This document shows, one piece after another, positions 62,372 to 64,000 of a DNA stretch of 64,000 nt. Location of the stretch: NCBI RefSeq assembly GCF_947241705.1, contig NC_079269.1, positions 372,001 to 436,000 on the forward strand, in the 5' to 3' direction. The notes beneath the pieces are model-generated. The model was not told where the DNA came from. It made no database searches and worked only from the letters and a program-made list of their open reading frames with translations. Positions within the stretch are counted from its first letter, which is position 1; each line of letters begins with the position of its first letter. Source of the DNA: Saccharomyces mikatae IFO 1815 (Eukaryota > Ascomycota > Saccharomycetes > Saccharomycetales > Saccharomycetaceae). Position numbers and translations under genes: made by a program.

Positions 62372-64000
62372 ATGTCAATGGTCAACAACAATGGCGACAG
62401 TGAACACCTTGGAGTCCGAAGAAATGGAAATTTTAGGCACCCTTCCAATAATATGAAAATTCCTAGAAGGGCCCAATCAACAGTCCTCAATTCAAATCCG
62501 TTTTCTAGCAGAAAGTACTCAATGTCTACTTTAACGCCGAGGAATATATGCCAAAGCGTTGATTCTAGAGTATTCGTGGATATGTCATCTCCCAATTTTC
62601 AAACTCTCGAGGAACCTCACAGAGATGAGATCATAAACAGTGTACGGCTCAACTATTTGAACAGCAGCAAAAGGAGTTCCGTATCTCATGGGTGCGAAAA
62701 TAATCCCAGAGTTAACCCAACCAAAAATTCGTCTGCAAGCACTATAACCACAGCCAATGTGGACAGTGATGAAGATAACACTAACCTGAACAGTGCTGGG
62801 GGTGACATTACGCATGATATCTACAAGATGGTCAAAGCAGAGGATCCTAAACGACTCAGACGTCCTCGTTCTATGGAAGATGTAAATTCTGAAATTGAGC
62901 ACCACACCAAGTTCTCATCAGCGAGCGGATTGAATGTCCCCGGTGGCTTTAGAAGAGAATTTATCGTAAACAAAAAGAGGCAAGAACATCAATTAAATGA
63001 TTCCGCTAGTTCAGACTTCACTTCACATGAAAGTGTTTCAATCAATCAGCCATCTACATCATCTGCACAAGATATTGATAAGGTTCCCTTTTTAACACGA
63101 AATTTTTTGGAATTTCTTTACGTGTTTGGGCATTTTGCTGGTGAATCTTTTGAGGATGATTTCATTCCTGACAGCTCAAACATGATGATACGGGGAGAAG
63201 ATGAAGGAAGTCCTCTATTGTCTCGGCCTGATCATATGAAGGTTCTGCCTTCAGCCAAGGGAACAACTTCGACGAGAAAGGTTTTCTTGATATTGCTCAA
63301 ATCATTTATCGGAACAGGTGTCTTATTTTTACCCAACGCCTTTCACAATGGTGGTTTGTTTTTCTCAGTAAGTATGCTGGCATTTTTTGGACTTTATTCA
63401 TACTGGTGCTACTACATATTGGTGCAGGCAAAAGCTTCATGTGGAGTGTCCTCTTTTGGTGATATTGGTTTGAAGTTGTATGGACCTTGGATGAGAATCA
63501 TAATTCTTTTTTCCCTTGTAATAACGCAAGTTGGATTTTCTGGAGCATATATGATCTTTACGGCAAAGAATTTACAAGCGTTTCTTGATAACGTGTTTCA
63601 TGCGGGAGTTTTACCTTTGTCTTTCTTGATGATATTTCAAACCATCATTTTTATTCCGCTTTCCTTTATCAGAAACATTTCGAAATTGTCACTTCCTTCT
63701 CTACTGGCAAACTTCTTTATCATGGCTGGTTTGGTCATTGTTATCATCTTTACAGCCAAGAGGTTGTTTTTCGACTTGAAGGCTTCACCAGCAATGGGGG
63801 TGGTATACGGCCTAAATATGGATCGTTGGACACTGTTTATCGGAACAGCAATCTTCGCTTTTGAAGGAATTGGCTTAATTATTCCTGTTCAGGACTCAAT
63901 GAGGAATCCTGAAAAATTTCCTCTGGTACTTGCTTTGGTTATTCTTACAGCCACAATACTTTTCATTTCCATAGCTACATTGGGATACCTAGCCTACGGC
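62372..64000 (+). CDS. AVT4: Avt4, vacuolar amino-acid exporter, 3' end cut off by the window
   Basis: The frame is open for 543 codons to the window edge; S. cerevisiae Avt4 is 713 residues, so about 170 are missing. Avt4 is a vacuolar-membrane transporter of the amino acid/auxin permease family that exports large neutral amino acids to the cytosol. A long hydrophilic N-terminus (about 1-300) carries a basic patch and Ser-rich stretches. The membrane domain then begins with KVFLILLKSFIGTGVLFLPNAF (about 303-324), the family's first helix motif. Six or more further hydrophobic helices follow before the cut. Two in-frame ATGs occur, at 62372 (MSMVNNNG) and 62378. S. cerevisiae begins MVTNNG, so the second may correspond to its start. 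Confidence 0.96.
   Translation, partial: MSMVNNNGDSEHLGVRRNGNFRHPSNNMKIPRRAQSTVLNSNPFSSRKYSMSTLTPRNICQSVDSRVFVDMSSPNFQTLEEPHRDEIINSVRLNYLNSSKRSSVSHGCENNPRVNPTKNSSASTITTANVDSDEDNTNLNSAGGDITHDIYKMVKAEDPKRLRRPRSMEDVNSEIEHHTKFSSASGLNVPGGFRREFIVNKKRQEHQLNDSASSDFTSHESVSINQPSTSSAQDIDKVPFLTRNFLEFLYVFGHFAGESFEDDFIPDSSNMMIRGEDEGSPLLSRPDHMKVLPSAKGTTSTRKVFLILLKSFIGTGVLFLPNAFHNGGLFFSVSMLAFFGLYSYWCYYILVQAKASCGVSSFGDIGLKLYGPWMRIIILFSLVITQVGFSGAYMIFTAKNLQAFLDNVFHAGVLPLSFLMIFQTIIFIPLSFIRNISKLSLPSLLANFFIMAGLVIVIIFTAKRLFFDLKASPAMGVVYGLNMDRWTLFIGTAIFAFEGIGLIIPVQDSMRNPEKFPLVLALVILTATILFISIATLGYLAYG

Overview
The window is yeast nuclear DNA from a Saccharomyces species. It is AT-rich and gene-dense, with short intergenic gaps. 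It has two spliceosomal introns with GTATGT donors and TACTAAC branch points, and one intron-bearing tRNA-Phe gene. Gene content and order match the left arm of S. cerevisiae chromosome XIV from YNL134C to AVT4 (YNL101W), with no gene gained, lost or inverted that I can see. It is probably not S. cerevisiae itself: against remembered S. cerevisiae proteins, conserved ones differ by a few per cent (Mls1, Rpc19) and less constrained ones by roughly 10-20 per cent (Nrk1, Ncs2). Lengths also shift by a few residues (Pol1, Met4, Far11, Dcp2, Naf1, Dma2, Inp52). A more distant Saccharomyces such as S. mikatae, S. kudriavzevii, S. arboricola, S. uvarum or S. eubayanus fits; I cannot choose among them by eye.

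Layout. 1-6600: YNL134C aldehyde reductase (cut by the window edge), FYV6 splicing factor, tRNA-Phe(GAA), KRE33 and TOM22. 6900-17200: CPT1 (two exons), NRK1, TEP1, FAR11 and SPC98. 17400-25100: ESBP6, NAF1 and NMA111. 25400-37300: MRP35, TOM70, NCS2, DCP2, MLS1 and DMA2. 37400-48200: YNL115C, RPC19, DBP2 (982-nt intron), CYB5, NOP15, YNL108C and YAF9. 48300-64000: INP52, LEU4, MET4, POL1 and AVT4 (cut by the window edge).

These are ordinary housekeeping and regulatory genes, each with its own promoter, not an operon or a mobile island. A recurring theme is ribosome and RNA biogenesis: KRE33, NAF1, RPC19, DBP2 and NOP15 all carry PAC (GATGAG) plus RRPE (AAAATTTT-type) promoter motifs, and NCS2 carries a GATGAG array. 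Other readable control regions are a perfect inverted pair of carbon-source-responsive elements before MLS1, a Gcn4/Leu3-like/E-box region between LEU4 and MET4, and two MluI cell-cycle boxes before POL1.

I found no transposon, LTR, CRISPR array, virus-derived sequence or pseudogene. I also found no undescribed multi-gene system. The most useful second looks are the Asp-bearing nucleophile elbow of the uncharacterised YNL115C hydrolase, the DBP2 intron, and several small inverted or tandem repeats in promoters.
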